Positions 40,790-49,164 of a DNA stretch of 56,400 nt are shown in pieces. Numbering within the stretch: the first letter of the stretch is position 1; the number at the start of each line of letters is the position of its first letter. Both the position numbers and the translations under genes were made by a program. The notes below the pieces were generated by a model. That model was given only the letters and a program-made list of their open reading frames with translations, was not told the origin of the DNA and did no database searches. Source of the DNA: Bacilli bacterium (GTDB lineage Bacteria > Bacillota_I > Bacilli_A > RF39 > UBA660); the NCBI GenBank assembly GCA_017622175.1, contig JAGARQ010000043.1, forward strand, positions 1-56,400, given 5' to 3'.

Positions 40790-41059
40790 ATGAAGGTTGT
40801 TAAAATAAATGCTATTTGGTGTAGTGGATGTTTAGTGATGAATAAGAGATGGAAAAATATTTTAAAGAATCAGACAATCGAGACAATTAATTTAGATTAT
40901 GATATGGATGAAGATGAAGTAAAAAAATATAATGTTGGAGATATTTTACCAGTATTTATATTTTATAAAGATGATAAAGAAGTTATTCGTACGACTGGTG
41001 AGGTTAGTGAAGAAGAACTACTTAAAATAATTGAGGAAGTAGGTGGTTCTAATGAATAA
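40790..41059 (+). CDS. Thioredoxin-like protein
   Basis: An 89-residue thioredoxin-fold protein with active site IWCSGCLVM (Cys-Ser-Gly-Cys). KYNVGDILPVFIFYKDDKE contains the cis-Pro strand. The usual WCGPC is altered to WCSGC, so its redox potential may differ. It lies between the cysteine desulfurase and the membrane thiol protein, with an 8-base overlap with the latter. It likely shuttles electrons in the same module. Confidence 0.8.
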   Translation: MKVVKINAIWCSGCLVMNKRWKNILKNQTIETINLDYDMDEDEVKKYNVGDILPVFIFYKDDKEVIRTTGEVSEEELLKIIEEVGGSNE

Positions 41060-42266
41060 AGTTATTAGATTTTTACTTTTATTAGTTGTTTCATTTTTAT
41101 TTGTTTTACCTGTAAGTGCCAAAGAGGATGATAAAATTACTTTATATTTGTTCTATGGTGATGGTTGTCCTCATTGTGCTCAAGAAAAAATATTTTTAGA
41201 TAGTATAAAAGATAGTTATGATAATTTGGATATTGTAATGTATGAGGTTTGGAAAAACCCTGAAAATCAAAAGTTTTTAGAACAAGTTAAAAATGAACTT
41301 GGTATTCAAAGAAGTGGTGTTCCTGTTACTATAATTGGTGATACTTATATGGTTGGATGGAGTGAAGCTTTAGAAGGAAGAGTTACTCGTGCAATTAGAT
41401 TTTATAATCAAAATGATTATGTTGATGTTGTTGAACAAATAAAAAATGGAGTTTATGAAAAAGAAGAGGAACATGAAGGGGAATTTGATAAAGAAGAAGA
41501 GAAGTCTGATGATGATGCAACTGTTGATGTTCCTATAATTGGTAAAGTTAATTTGAAAAATGTTTCATTAACTACAGCAGGTGTTATACTTGGACTTGTC
41601 GATGGATTTAATCCTTGTGCTATGTGGGTATTACTATTCTTAATTAGCATGTTAATTGGAATGAAGAATAAGAAAAGAATGTGGATTATTGGTCTTACAT
41701 TCTTAGGTAGTTCAGCACTTGTTTATATGTTAATTATGTTGTCATGGTTAAATATTGTTGTTAGTGTAGCAACATCTATTTGGGTAAGAAATATAATTGC
41801 TTGTGTTGCAATTATTGGTGGAATTATTAATTTAGTTAATTTCTTCAAACATCAGGATAGTGGATGTAGTGTTGTTGATGAAAAGAAAAGAAAAAGTGTA
41901 TTTTCTAGAATTAAGAAATTTACTCAAGAAAAGAGTTTGATTCTTGCACTTATTGGTGCAGTAGCACTTGCTTTTTCAGTTAATATAATTGAACTTGCTT
42001 GTTCTGCTGGACTTCCACTTGTTTATACTCAATTACTTGCTATAAATAATATTACTGGATTCGGAGCTTTCATATATGTTTTACTTTATATAATTTTCTT
42101 CTTATTAGATGATTTAATTATATTTTTTATAGCAATGAAAACTATGGAAGTAACTGGTTTTTCAACTAAGTATAGTAAGTATTCTCACTTAGTTGGGGGA
42201 ATATTAATGGTACTAATTGGAATTTTACTAATTTTTAAACCAGAATGGTTAATGTTTGGATTTTAG
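41052..42266 (+). CDS. Exported glutaredoxin-like domain fused to CcdA-like membrane domain
   Basis: About 404 residues. A signal-like N-terminus (FLLLLVVSFLFVLPVSAKE) leads to a thioredoxin/glutaredoxin domain with FYGDGCPHCAQEK (CPHC) and a cis-Pro loop SGVPVTIIG. An acidic spacer (about 138-165) follows, then a six-helix CcdA-like region containing DGFNPCAMWVLLFLISMLIG and CSAGLPLVYTQLL with its Cys pair. The layout is like a compact DsbD, carrying reducing power across the membrane. The ATG is inside the thioredoxin gene's end. A terminator follows. Confidence 0.8.
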   Translation: MNKVIRFLLLLVVSFLFVLPVSAKEDDKITLYLFYGDGCPHCAQEKIFLDSIKDSYDNLDIVMYEVWKNPENQKFLEQVKNELGIQRSGVPVTIIGDTYMVGWSEALEGRVTRAIRFYNQNDYVDVVEQIKNGVYEKEEEHEGEFDKEEEKSDDDATVDVPIIGKVNLKNVSLTTAGVILGLVDGFNPCAMWVLLFLISMLIGMKNKKRMWIIGLTFLGSSALVYMLIMLSWLNIVVSVATSIWVRNIIACVAIIGGIINLVNFFKHQDSGCSVVDEKKRKSVFSRIKKFTQEKSLILALIGAVALAFSVNIIELACSAGLPLVYTQLLAINNITGFGAFIYVLLYIIFFLLDDLIIFFIAMKTMEVTGFSTKYSKYSHLVGGILMVLIGILLIFKPEWLMFGF

Positions 42267-42290
42267 GGAGTTTACAACTTCCTTTTTATT
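42266..42290 (+). terminator. Intrinsic terminator
   Basis: GGGAGTT and AACTTCC pair (one G-T step) around TAC, followed by T's. Confidence 0.6.
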
Positions 42291-42326
42291 TTGTATAATT
42301 ATATAAGAGAATAAAGGAGTGGCATT

Positions 42327-42599
42327 ATGGAAAAAGAAATGATTGAAATAGTAAATACAAATGGTTCAATTGATAAAGTTGAAGTAGTAACTTATTTAGT
42401 AACAGAGGATGGTCAAAGTAAGTATTTAGTTTATACAAAAGGTGAAACTCAAGGTACTGAGGGTGATCAAGTTATATATATTTCTAAAATAATTTCTGAA
42501 GATGGCACTTTGAAATTAGATGAGATTCAAAATGATGAAGAGTGGTCTACTGTTCAACAATTATTAAAGAAAATAGCAAATTCAAATGAAGGTGAATAA
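42327..42599 (+). CDS. DUF1292 (YrzB-like) protein
   Basis: A 90-residue DUF1292 protein, acidic and soluble, with the conserved 'VEVVTYLVTEDGQSKYLVYTK' type strand pair and 'IYISKI' strand. Function of the family is unknown. It is followed 20 bases on by the large Ala/Glu-rich gene, so the two are probably co-transcribed. Confidence 0.75.
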   Translation: MEKEMIEIVNTNGSIDKVEVVTYLVTEDGQSKYLVYTKGETQGTEGDQVIYISKIISEDGTLKLDEIQNDEEWSTVQQLLKKIANSNEGE

Positions 42600-42619
42600 T
42601 TAGAAAGGTGGTCTTAAAC

Positions 42620-44260
42620 ATGAAACATGAAAGTAAAGCTTTAGATAGTCTAGATAAAATTATTGATTTAATTTGGCATGAAGAAGGTCGTTTAGCAATT
42701 ATTAATAGATATGGTGCATATTTAAGTGATAATGAAAAAGCTCAAGCTACACAATTAATTACTAGTCAAAAAGCAAATATGGATCGTCTTTTTACTATTT
42801 ATAGAGATGAATTATTACCTTTAATGCATGAAGTTCGTAGAAATAGTGAAGCAATGGATCCACTATTTGATAAATTACTTACATCTGCGATGATAGCAAG
42901 ACAAATGAGTGGCGAACAAAATGTAACCGCAGAAAATACTGTGATTGATGCAGTTAGAACTGAGGAAACTGCAATACAAGATGGTACTGCATTAGTAAAT
43001 AATACTGGTGCTGGTGTTGCTCCAGCAGAGGTTTCTTCTAGTGAAGTTTCTGGTGAGGGTATTGAAAATGCTGTTGAAGTTACAGCTACTGAAGGTTCTG
43101 ATGTTGTAGGTGCTGTAAGTGAACCGGCAGGTGATAGTGTTGCTCCTACAGAGGAAACTGTTAGTGAGTCACAATTTAATTTAGGTGATGCTGCTGCTAA
43201 TGCTGGTACAGGTGAAGGAGCAAGCGATGCTTCAGTTGATACTAGTAGTGTTGTAGAAGAATCACAAGCTGTTTCTAATGAAAATCCATTAGGTAGTGGA
43301 GTTGAAATAGCAGGAGAAACTACTAGTAGTGAAGGTGCTTCAGCAGAAGGTGCTCCTGTAGAAGGTGGTTCAGATAATTCTGAAGTTACACTTTCTAGTA
43401 TGGAAGAAGAATCAGCTGCGCCTTTCGTATTATCTCCAATAGATGAAGATGTTGCACCAGCAGTTACTGAGGAAGAAGCTAAGAAAGCAGAAGAAACAAT
43501 TGCTCAGGCTGATCAACAATTAGGTACAATTGATGCTATGAAGACTGATATTATGGCAAGTACCGAATTAACTGAAGAAGAAAAAACTGAAAAGTTAGAA
43601 CAATATACAAGAATATCTGATGTTGCTGTTAAAGCAATATTAGTTACAAAAGCTCAATGTGAAAAATTATTAGCATCTAGAGCTAGTCAAAAAGCATTAT
43701 TAAGTCCAAAAGCAGAAGAAGTAACTGCTGATGTGACTTCAACTGATGAAGTAGTTGCATTACCTGATCTTTCAGCAGGTGAAGGAGAAGCTGTTGTTGC
43801 TCTTCCTGCTGCTGATGGAGAAGCCGCTACAACAGAAGAAAAGAAAGAAGATGGAGTAGTAATACCTGCAATTGGTTCAGATGCACCAGCAAGTGATGCT
43901 CCTGTTACTTCCGATAATGCAGAAGCAACTGCAACAGACGGAGTAGTATTACCAATGATTGGTGCTGATGCACCAGCAAGTTCTGCTCCAGCTGCTGAAG
44001 CAGTAGCAAGCGATGCTGTTGTTAGTGATTTAGTTCTTGAAATACCAGGTGCTGCTCCTAGTGAAGCTGCAACTGATGCACAAAATAGTCAAAATGAATT
44101 ACAAACAATGATTGAACAAGCTAATGCATTATACAAAGAAGGTAAGACAGCTGAAGCTCAAGCGTTATTTGAAAAAATTGGAACGATGAATAAAGAGGCA
44201 GCAAGTGGAGATGCTTCTGCAGAAGTTGCTGAAGATGCAGCAGTACTTGTTAAGAAATAA
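42620..44260 (+). CDS. Large Ala/Glu/Thr/Ser-rich low-complexity protein
   Basis: About 546 residues. The N-terminal 90 residues are helical and ordinary (LDSLDKIIDLIWHEEGRLA, QKANMDRLFTIYRDELLP). The next 300 are low-complexity, rich in A, E, S, T, V and G, with repeats such as VVLPMIGADAPASSAP and VVIPAIGSDAPASDAP. The last 60 residues return to helix (LQTMIEQANALYKEGKTAEAQ, a TPR-like step). Its codon and residue use differ strongly from its neighbours, with many GCT, GCA and GAA codons. There is no signal peptide. Possibly a cytoplasmic scaffold or filament component; no family recognised. Confidence 0.6.
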   Translation: MKHESKALDSLDKIIDLIWHEEGRLAIINRYGAYLSDNEKAQATQLITSQKANMDRLFTIYRDELLPLMHEVRRNSEAMDPLFDKLLTSAMIARQMSGEQNVTAENTVIDAVRTEETAIQDGTALVNNTGAGVAPAEVSSSEVSGEGIENAVEVTATEGSDVVGAVSEPAGDSVAPTEETVSESQFNLGDAAANAGTGEGASDASVDTSSVVEESQAVSNENPLGSGVEIAGETTSSEGASAEGAPVEGGSDNSEVTLSSMEEESAAPFVLSPIDEDVAPAVTEEEAKKAEETIAQADQQLGTIDAMKTDIMASTELTEEEKTEKLEQYTRISDVAVKAILVTKAQCEKLLASRASQKALLSPKAEEVTADVTSTDEVVALPDLSAGEGEAVVALPAADGEAATTEEKKEDGVVIPAIGSDAPASDAPVTSDNAEATATDGVVLPMIGADAPASSAPAAEAVASDAVVSDLVLEIPGAAPSEAATDAQNSQNELQTMIEQANALYKEGKTAEAQALFEKIGTMNKEAASGDASAEVAEDAAVLVKK

Positions 44261-44268
44261 GAGGCTTT

Positions 44269-44775
44269 ATGATAGATAAAGATAAGTATGAAGAATATAT
44301 AGAAAGTCTATTAAATATTGCACGTCTTACTAATAAAGAAAATTCTATTTTATTTAATTTTGATATTTCAGGTGAGACTTGTAGTAATGTTGTAAGTTTT
44401 ATTCAAAGAGATGGAACTAAAGATATTTTAAAAGAAGAATCATTTGCTTGTGATGATGAATTTTATAAAGATTTTTTAGAAAAGTTTATTGTCGAATATT
44501 ATGAAGAAATGGTTGTTGCTTTTAATGATAATATTGATATTTCATTAGATGGAAATTATTCTTTTAGAGTTATTACCGATGATAATGATATGTTATCAAT
44601 AAATGGTATTTCATTAGATTATGCAAATTATTTAATGGATTTAACAAAGAAAAGACAAGAAAAAGTAGAAGAACTAGTATTAAATGATGATGGTGTTACA
44701 ACAGCATTTGCAACATTTGTATTAGTTGGAGGAATTGGACTTGTATTTCTTGCAATGGTTTTATTATTAAGTTAA
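44269..44775 (+). CDS. C-terminally anchored protein of unknown function
   Basis: A 168-residue protein. A soluble acidic part (1-140) is followed by one C-terminal transmembrane helix (TTAFATFVLVGGIGLVFLAM, about 146-165). This is a tail-anchored layout, with most of the protein in the cytoplasm. It starts 8 bases after the preceding stop with AGAGG. A terminator follows. No domain recognised. Confidence 0.55.
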   Translation: MIDKDKYEEYIESLLNIARLTNKENSILFNFDISGETCSNVVSFIQRDGTKDILKEESFACDDEFYKDFLEKFIVEYYEEMVVAFNDNIDISLDGNYSFRVITDDNDMLSINGISLDYANYLMDLTKKRQEKVEELVLNDDGVTTAFATFVLVGGIGLVFLAMVLLLS

Positions 44776-44803
44776 CAGTATTTGATACTGTTTTCTTTTT
44801 TTT
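44774..44803 (+). terminator. Intrinsic terminator
   Basis: AACAGTA and TACTGTT pair around TTTGA, followed by T-rich DNA. Confidence 0.75.
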
Positions 44804-44859
44804 ATAGATTTTTATTTTGGGGTTTGCTATAATTATTTATAGTAGAAGGGAGTGTTAAT

Positions 44860-45819
44860 ATGAAGACAAAAGCAAAATTGTTTTTGGGCAAATTATTAAT
44901 AGTCTTTTCTGTTTTTTTGATTATGTTGGGAGTTGCTTTTACATTTTCAAAAGATGAAAAATTACTTCATCCAATTTATGATGTTACACTTTTAACTAGT
45001 AGTGAAAATGAAACTATTTCGATTACAACAGCAGCATCAGATGAAGAAATATTTCCAGCAGATACTTCTACTAAAGTTGAACATGATACTAATCCTAGTG
45101 ATAATGCTCAAAGTATGATTAAGCCTACTGCAGATGAGGTATCAGTTTTACTTAGAGAACAAATTGAAAAGACATATGGTGTAAAAGTTAAATATGCTAG
45201 TGAGACAAACGGATATAGTGTAGGAGGTATGTCAACTACACCTATAATTGATCCTGTTACTAGTCAAAATGCTTTAATTAATTTGAATATGGCACTAGCT
45301 TTATATCCTAAAGGTTTTTTTCAAGAAATTAAGAGTAAGGGTTATCCATTAACTTTTTATTTAGTAAAAAGATATTCTACTGATAATGTTACTGGAGTTA
45401 CTGATTCTTCTAATAAGAATGTTATTATTTCAGTAGCTACTGATTATGATTTTATTGATACTTTTCATCATGAAGTTTATCATTATATAGAAAGATATAT
45501 GTTAAAATCAGGAGCAACATTTACTTCTTGGAATGGTTTAAATCCAGCTGGATTTAAATATGGTGTTATTGATTCTGCATATTCTTATTCTAGCGATTTT
45601 TCACAAGATGCATTTTTTGTTAATAGTTATGCTATGACAGATCAATATGAAGATAGAGCTTCTACATTTGAATATATGATGAAGACGAATAAAGCAAGTT
45701 GTTTAAATTATGGAAAAACAATTTGGTTAAAAGCAAAGACAATGAGTGAACAAATTGATTATTTCTTTAATACAGTTACACCTACTGTGACTGAACATTG
45801 GGAAAGACATTTATATTAA
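44860..45819 (+). CDS. Exported zinc metallopeptidase-like protein
   Basis: A 319-residue protein. An N-terminal transmembrane/signal helix (VFLIMLGVAFTFSK, preceded by KLLIVFS) is followed by a Ser/Thr/Asp-rich linker. The extracellular domain carries DTFHHEVYHYIERYM: HEVYH is an HExxH zinc-binding motif. A likely third ligand lies downstream near DQYEDRASTFEYM (E-x-x-x-x-F-E region). Substrate may be cell wall or protein; unknown. It has an AAGGGAG site and a solitary promoter. The Nudix gene follows 14 bases later. Confidence 0.7.
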   Translation: MKTKAKLFLGKLLIVFSVFLIMLGVAFTFSKDEKLLHPIYDVTLLTSSENETISITTAASDEEIFPADTSTKVEHDTNPSDNAQSMIKPTADEVSVLLREQIEKTYGVKVKYASETNGYSVGGMSTTPIIDPVTSQNALINLNMALALYPKGFFQEIKSKGYPLTFYLVKRYSTDNVTGVTDSSNKNVIISVATDYDFIDTFHHEVYHYIERYMLKSGATFTSWNGLNPAGFKYGVIDSAYSYSSDFSQDAFFVNSYAMTDQYEDRASTFEYMMKTNKASCLNYGKTIWLKAKTMSEQIDYFFNTVTPTVTEHWERHLY

Positions 45820-45833
45820 AAAGGTGGTTAAGA

Positions 45834-46346
45834 ATGAAACAAATATTTATTAATGAAGATAATTTACATGAAGAAGATTTAGAAGGTACAGTTATTAGAG
45901 TTAAAGCAATGCTTATAAATAGTAATAATGAAATATTACTTGCTCATAATAATGGGACTTATCAATTTCCTGGAGGTCATAAAGAAGATGATGAGGAAAT
46001 GGAAGAAACTTTAATTAGAGAAGTAAAAGAAGAAACTGGTATTGATGTTAGTTTAGATATGGGACCATTTATGCAAATAGTTACATATGATTCTAATTAT
46101 TTTGGTACTGGTAGAAAAATGTGTAGTAAAATCTATTATTATGTTATTCATACTGATGAGACACCTAATTATCAAGAAACTAATTATGATGAATTAGAAT
46201 GTCAAACAGAATTTAATTTAATGTATACTGATGTTTTAGGTTTATGTAAGTTTTTAGATGATGCTGTAGTAGAAGGAACAATGGATCCTAATATTTGTAG
46301 AGAAATGAAATTAGTTGTTGAAGAATATAATAGAATTTATAATTAA
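45834..46346 (+). CDS. Nudix hydrolase
   Basis: A 170-residue Nudix protein. The box begins FPGGHKEDDEEMEETL and continues REVKEETGID, holding the expected Gly, Glu and REx2EE residues. ATG 45834 follows GGTGG and is preferred to an upstream in-frame start within the metallopeptidase gene. Cleaves a nucleoside-diphosphate-linked substrate, which is not identifiable. Third Nudix gene of the window. Confidence 0.8.
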   Translation: MKQIFINEDNLHEEDLEGTVIRVKAMLINSNNEILLAHNNGTYQFPGGHKEDDEEMEETLIREVKEETGIDVSLDMGPFMQIVTYDSNYFGTGRKMCSKIYYYVIHTDETPNYQETNYDELECQTEFNLMYTDVLGLCKFLDDAVVEGTMDPNICREMKLVVEEYNRIYN

Positions 46347-46350
46347 GTGT

Positions 46351-46375
46351 AAAGATAGGCTATGCCTATTTTTTT
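46351..46375 (+). terminator. Intrinsic terminator
   Basis: AAAGATAGGC and GCCTATTTTT pair around a three-base loop (TAT), followed by T's. Confidence 0.75.
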
Positions 46376-46381
46376 GTTTAT

Positions 46382-46410
46382 TTGACAAAGTTTTTAAATA
46401 AGTGTAGAAT
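46382..46410 (+). promoter_or_regulatory. Promoter of the glucosaminidase gene
   Basis: TTGACA (46382-46387) and TAGAAT (46405-46410) have a 17-base spacer, 34 bases before the chosen start. Confidence 0.7.
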
Positions 46411-46443
46411 TGTCATAGTGGGGTTGCAATTGAGGTGAACACT

Positions 46444-47103
46444 TTGAAGAAAGAGAAAATTATTAGTGGACTTTTAGCACTTGTTGGTTTTGCTATGATA
46501 AGTGTTGCAGTTTTTTTACAAACGGAAAAGTCTTTTAGTATTGATGAAATAGATGTTAAGAGTATGTCTGCTTCTGCAAATATGTATGTTAAAGATAATC
46601 ATAATAATGATGATGTTGAAATGGTTTTTGAAGAAGTAGATATGGAAACAACTCCTGTTGCAGTTATGATTCTTCCAAGAACTGAAGTTTATGATGGACT
46701 TACATTAGAAGAGTTAGGTGCTAAGATTGATAGAAATTTAGGAGATGGCTACATTGGTGGAAAAGGAGAATTAATTGCTAGTTATTGTATTGAAAAGGGT
46801 GTAGATCCTTATATTGCAACAGCGATAATACTTCATGAAACTGGATGCCGTGCTAAATGCTCTAAATTAGTTAGAAATTGTAATAATGTAGGTGGTATAA
46901 AAGGTAAACCTTCATGTGGAGGAGGCGCTTTTAAAAGATTTGATACATTAGACGATGGAATTAGAGGATTTGTAAATAATTTACAAAAGAATTATTATGC
47001 ATATGGATTAACTACTGTTGAAGCAATTGCTCCAAAGTATTGTGAAGGAAATACTTGGGCAGGGAAAATTAATTGGTATGTAAATGTAATTAAAAATAGT
47101 TAG
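46444..47103 (+). CDS. Exported glucosaminidase-domain cell-wall hydrolase
   Basis: About 219 residues. A signal/anchor helix (SGLLALVGFAMISVAVFLQ) is followed by a linker and a domain of the FlgJ/AcmA-type glucosaminidase family, with IASYCIEKGVDPYIATAIILHETGC as the catalytic region (Glu in HETG). GGIKGKPSCGGGAFKRF and CEGNTWAGKINWYVN complete it. Cysteines suggest disulfides. It would cut GlcNAc-MurNAc bonds in the wall. TTG 46444, six bases after the GAGGTG, is preferred. Confidence 0.8.
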   Translation: MKKEKIISGLLALVGFAMISVAVFLQTEKSFSIDEIDVKSMSASANMYVKDNHNNDDVEMVFEEVDMETTPVAVMILPRTEVYDGLTLEELGAKIDRNLGDGYIGGKGELIASYCIEKGVDPYIATAIILHETGCRAKCSKLVRNCNNVGGIKGKPSCGGGAFKRFDTLDDGIRGFVNNLQKNYYAYGLTTVEAIAPKYCEGNTWAGKINWYVNVIKNS

Positions 47104-47126
47104 ACCACTGAAAAGGTGGTTTTTTA
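47104..47126 (+). terminator. Intrinsic terminator
   Basis: ACCAC and GTGGT pair around TGAAAAG, followed by T's. Confidence 0.7.
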
Positions 47127-47181
47127 TTGCTTTTTTTTAGGTTTTGTGATATAATATAGCCACATTTGAGGGGGACTTAAT

Positions 47182-48465
47182 ATGGATAGTGAAAGACTAG
47201 ATGATATTGTAGAAGAAAATGAAGAATCTTCTAAAAAAGATCCTGACTTTGTTTTGGTAGAAGATTCAGATTTATTTGAATCTTGTCCTGATGAGGTATC
47301 TATTTCATCTGAATGTATTGATGAATTAGATGAGGAAGAAGAACAAGAAAATGCTAAATTTGTTAAGACTACAAGAATATTTTGGGGTGTTTTAACTGCG
47401 ATTTCTGCTTTATTACTTTGTGGCTTAATTTATATGAAGTATATTATGTGGAATCCTACGGATAGAGATTTATGTCAAGATAACTTATTTTGTGGTAGTT
47501 CACTTGCTATTTCACCTGATGAACTTGATGATATAACTTCGACACTAGAAAATAGTTTGGGTATTAAAATAGAAGATGAATTTAAAGATGAATATGCTTT
47601 ACTTTATGCAGTATTAGAAAATGATTGTTTAACTGAAGATGAGAAAAATGTTTTTTATGGATTTATTGATATTATTAAAGATAATCCTTATATTGATAGG
47701 GAAGAAGCATATAGATCTTTAAGAAATGTTGATGTTTTATACAAATGTAGACCTTATTATTTTGATAAGACTGTACAAGGTGCTTACTCCCATGAATTTG
47801 AAAGTATTGGAATTTTTGAAAAAGATGAAGACAATTTAATATTAAAACATGAAGGAATTCATGCGATATTTTGTAATGATAAAACAGCTAATCTACCTAA
47901 GTATTTTAAAGAGGGTATGACTGAATTATTAGTTAATGAATATTTTGAAAGTAAGCCTTTTGTAGAGCTTTCTAATTATCCTTTTGAGATTGCAGGAGTT
48001 AAGATTTTATGTGAAGTTACTTCTCCTGATACTGTTTTAAAAGCTTTTTCAACAGGAGATATGGATGTTATTGCGCAAGATATGGCTACTATTACTGGTG
48101 ATATTGAAGTCGCTAGAAAAGCATTAGATGCTTTTGGAAAAGTTTTTTTGAAACATTATGGAGAATTAGAAGAAGATTTAACTTATGAAGAAATAGTTAA
48201 TGAATGTATTCCAGTATTTAGAGGTATAGTTACTGCTAAATATAAAGAAGAAGATGCTAATAGGGTTTCATATTTTTATAATGAAATTTTATTAGGTAAT
48301 ATTTTCTATGATGGAGCATATGATAAGTATGTAGATGATTTAGTTGAGTTTGGTAGTGATCATAAAGCTTATTTTTCAAGTAAATTAAAAAATAAGTTAG
48401 CATCTGAAGAAATTGTTGATAAAATTAGTGATGATGATTCTAAAACTTATAAAAAAGATAAATAA
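47182..48465 (+). CDS. Membrane-anchored zinc metallopeptidase-like protein
   Basis: A 427-residue protein with an acidic cytoplasmic N-terminus (1-65), one transmembrane helix (FWGVLTAISALLLCGLIYM, about 72-90) and a large extracellular domain. LKHEGIHAIFC contains HEGIH, a zinc-binding HExxH. EGMTELLVNEYF, about 20 residues on, supplies a gluzincin-type Glu. It has an acidic tail and a single Cys pair (CQDNLFCG). Substrate unknown. It is the second HExxH exported protein in about 2.5 kb. No terminator follows; the next promoter begins 9 bases after its stop. Confidence 0.7.
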   Translation: MDSERLDDIVEENEESSKKDPDFVLVEDSDLFESCPDEVSISSECIDELDEEEEQENAKFVKTTRIFWGVLTAISALLLCGLIYMKYIMWNPTDRDLCQDNLFCGSSLAISPDELDDITSTLENSLGIKIEDEFKDEYALLYAVLENDCLTEDEKNVFYGFIDIIKDNPYIDREEAYRSLRNVDVLYKCRPYYFDKTVQGAYSHEFESIGIFEKDEDNLILKHEGIHAIFCNDKTANLPKYFKEGMTELLVNEYFESKPFVELSNYPFEIAGVKILCEVTSPDTVLKAFSTGDMDVIAQDMATITGDIEVARKALDAFGKVFLKHYGELEEDLTYEEIVNECIPVFRGIVTAKYKEEDANRVSYFYNEILLGNIFYDGAYDKYVDDLVEFGSDHKAYFSSKLKNKLASEEIVDKISDDDSKTYKKDK

Positions 48466-48473
48466 GTGTAAAC

Positions 48474-48502
48474 TTGACAAATTATTTTTAATATGATATA
48501 AT
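48474..48502 (+). promoter_or_regulatory. Perfect sigma-A promoter of the large RNA
   Basis: TTGACA (48474-48479) and TATAAT (48497-48502) are both exact consensus with a 17-base spacer. A start near 48509 would begin the structured RNA. Strength fits an abundant noncoding RNA. Confidence 0.85.
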
Positions 48503-48508
48503 TATCTT

Positions 48509-49110
48509 CGTAATTGATGGCACATTATTCTAGTCAATTACTTTACTAGGAAGACGAAATTAAAAAGTCGTTAAAGGGCATATCGATGAAACCTTTGGTG
48601 TCTGCTTCTTACGCCCAGTTTGGGGTGGATGCTGAAGATGAAAGATATAGGGCGCTCGTAATGGCATACGATCAACGACCCTGTATCTATGGAGACCTAT
48701 TGTTGTAGCAAACCTATACGTACAGACTGATGGATTTGTTATGAGGTAGGATAGAACCTGCAATGTGGCGAAAGCTATGTGCAGTGTAGCCTGTCTTGAG
48801 TGAAAATATTGGGATAAATGAACTACTTTATTTATAGGCGGCCACCTATTAGTAAATGATTGCGTTTTGAAATTATTTTTGCAAAAAAGAATTAGAAGTA
48901 GAGTGTTGGGGAGGAAATCTCCTAGGGTGCTTTTAATATAGGATTGCAGTGGGCACTAAGTGGTAATCAAGTCGTATGAACGGTGACGTCATACTTGCTT
49001 CAGTAAAGGGGAACCGCATTATTGGTAACGGTAATGTTGAGGTGAGAGAAATTCTACTTGACCTAAGGCTCAGAGTTTACTATATTAACGCCATTACTTA
49101 TTTTTATAAA
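48509..49110 (+). ncRNA. Large structured RNA, probable OLE RNA
   Basis: About 600 nt with no supported reading frame lies between a perfect promoter and a membrane-protein gene. It is folded. CTGCA/TGCAG (48758-48784) encloses GGCGAAAGCT, a GNRA-capped stem. GATATAGGG (48644-48652) pairs with CCCTGTATC (48679-48687) around an inner TCGTA/TACGA hairpin. CAAGT-GTATG pairs with CATAC-TTG near 48970-49000. Size and position directly upstream of an OapA-like gene fit OLE RNA, which is about 600 nt in Bacillus relatives and binds OapA at membranes. Base composition is richer in GC than the surroundings. Identification rests mainly on context. Confidence 0.75.
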
Positions 49111-49111
49111 T

Positions 49112-49138
49112 AATAGTATTTTATATACTATTTTTTTA
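49112..49138 (+). terminator. Terminator/attenuator between large RNA and oapA
   Basis: AATAGTAT (49112-49119) and ATACTATT (49125-49132) pair around TTTAT and are followed by T's. It would end the RNA while letting partial readthrough express the downstream gene. Confidence 0.65.
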
Positions 49139-49164
49139 TTAGTTTAAAGGAGTTTAAAAGGAAT

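Noticed and set aside
48560-48763. A minus-strand 67-codon frame inside the large RNA region
   Set aside because: It has no ribosome site and lies in a highly structured, conserved-looking RNA with a perfect plus-strand promoter.
48509-49110. RNase P RNA, tmRNA or group II intron as identity of the large RNA
   Set aside because: I could not see the RNase P core (GAGGAAAGUC), tmRNA ends, or intron domain V. Gene context points to OLE RNA instead.
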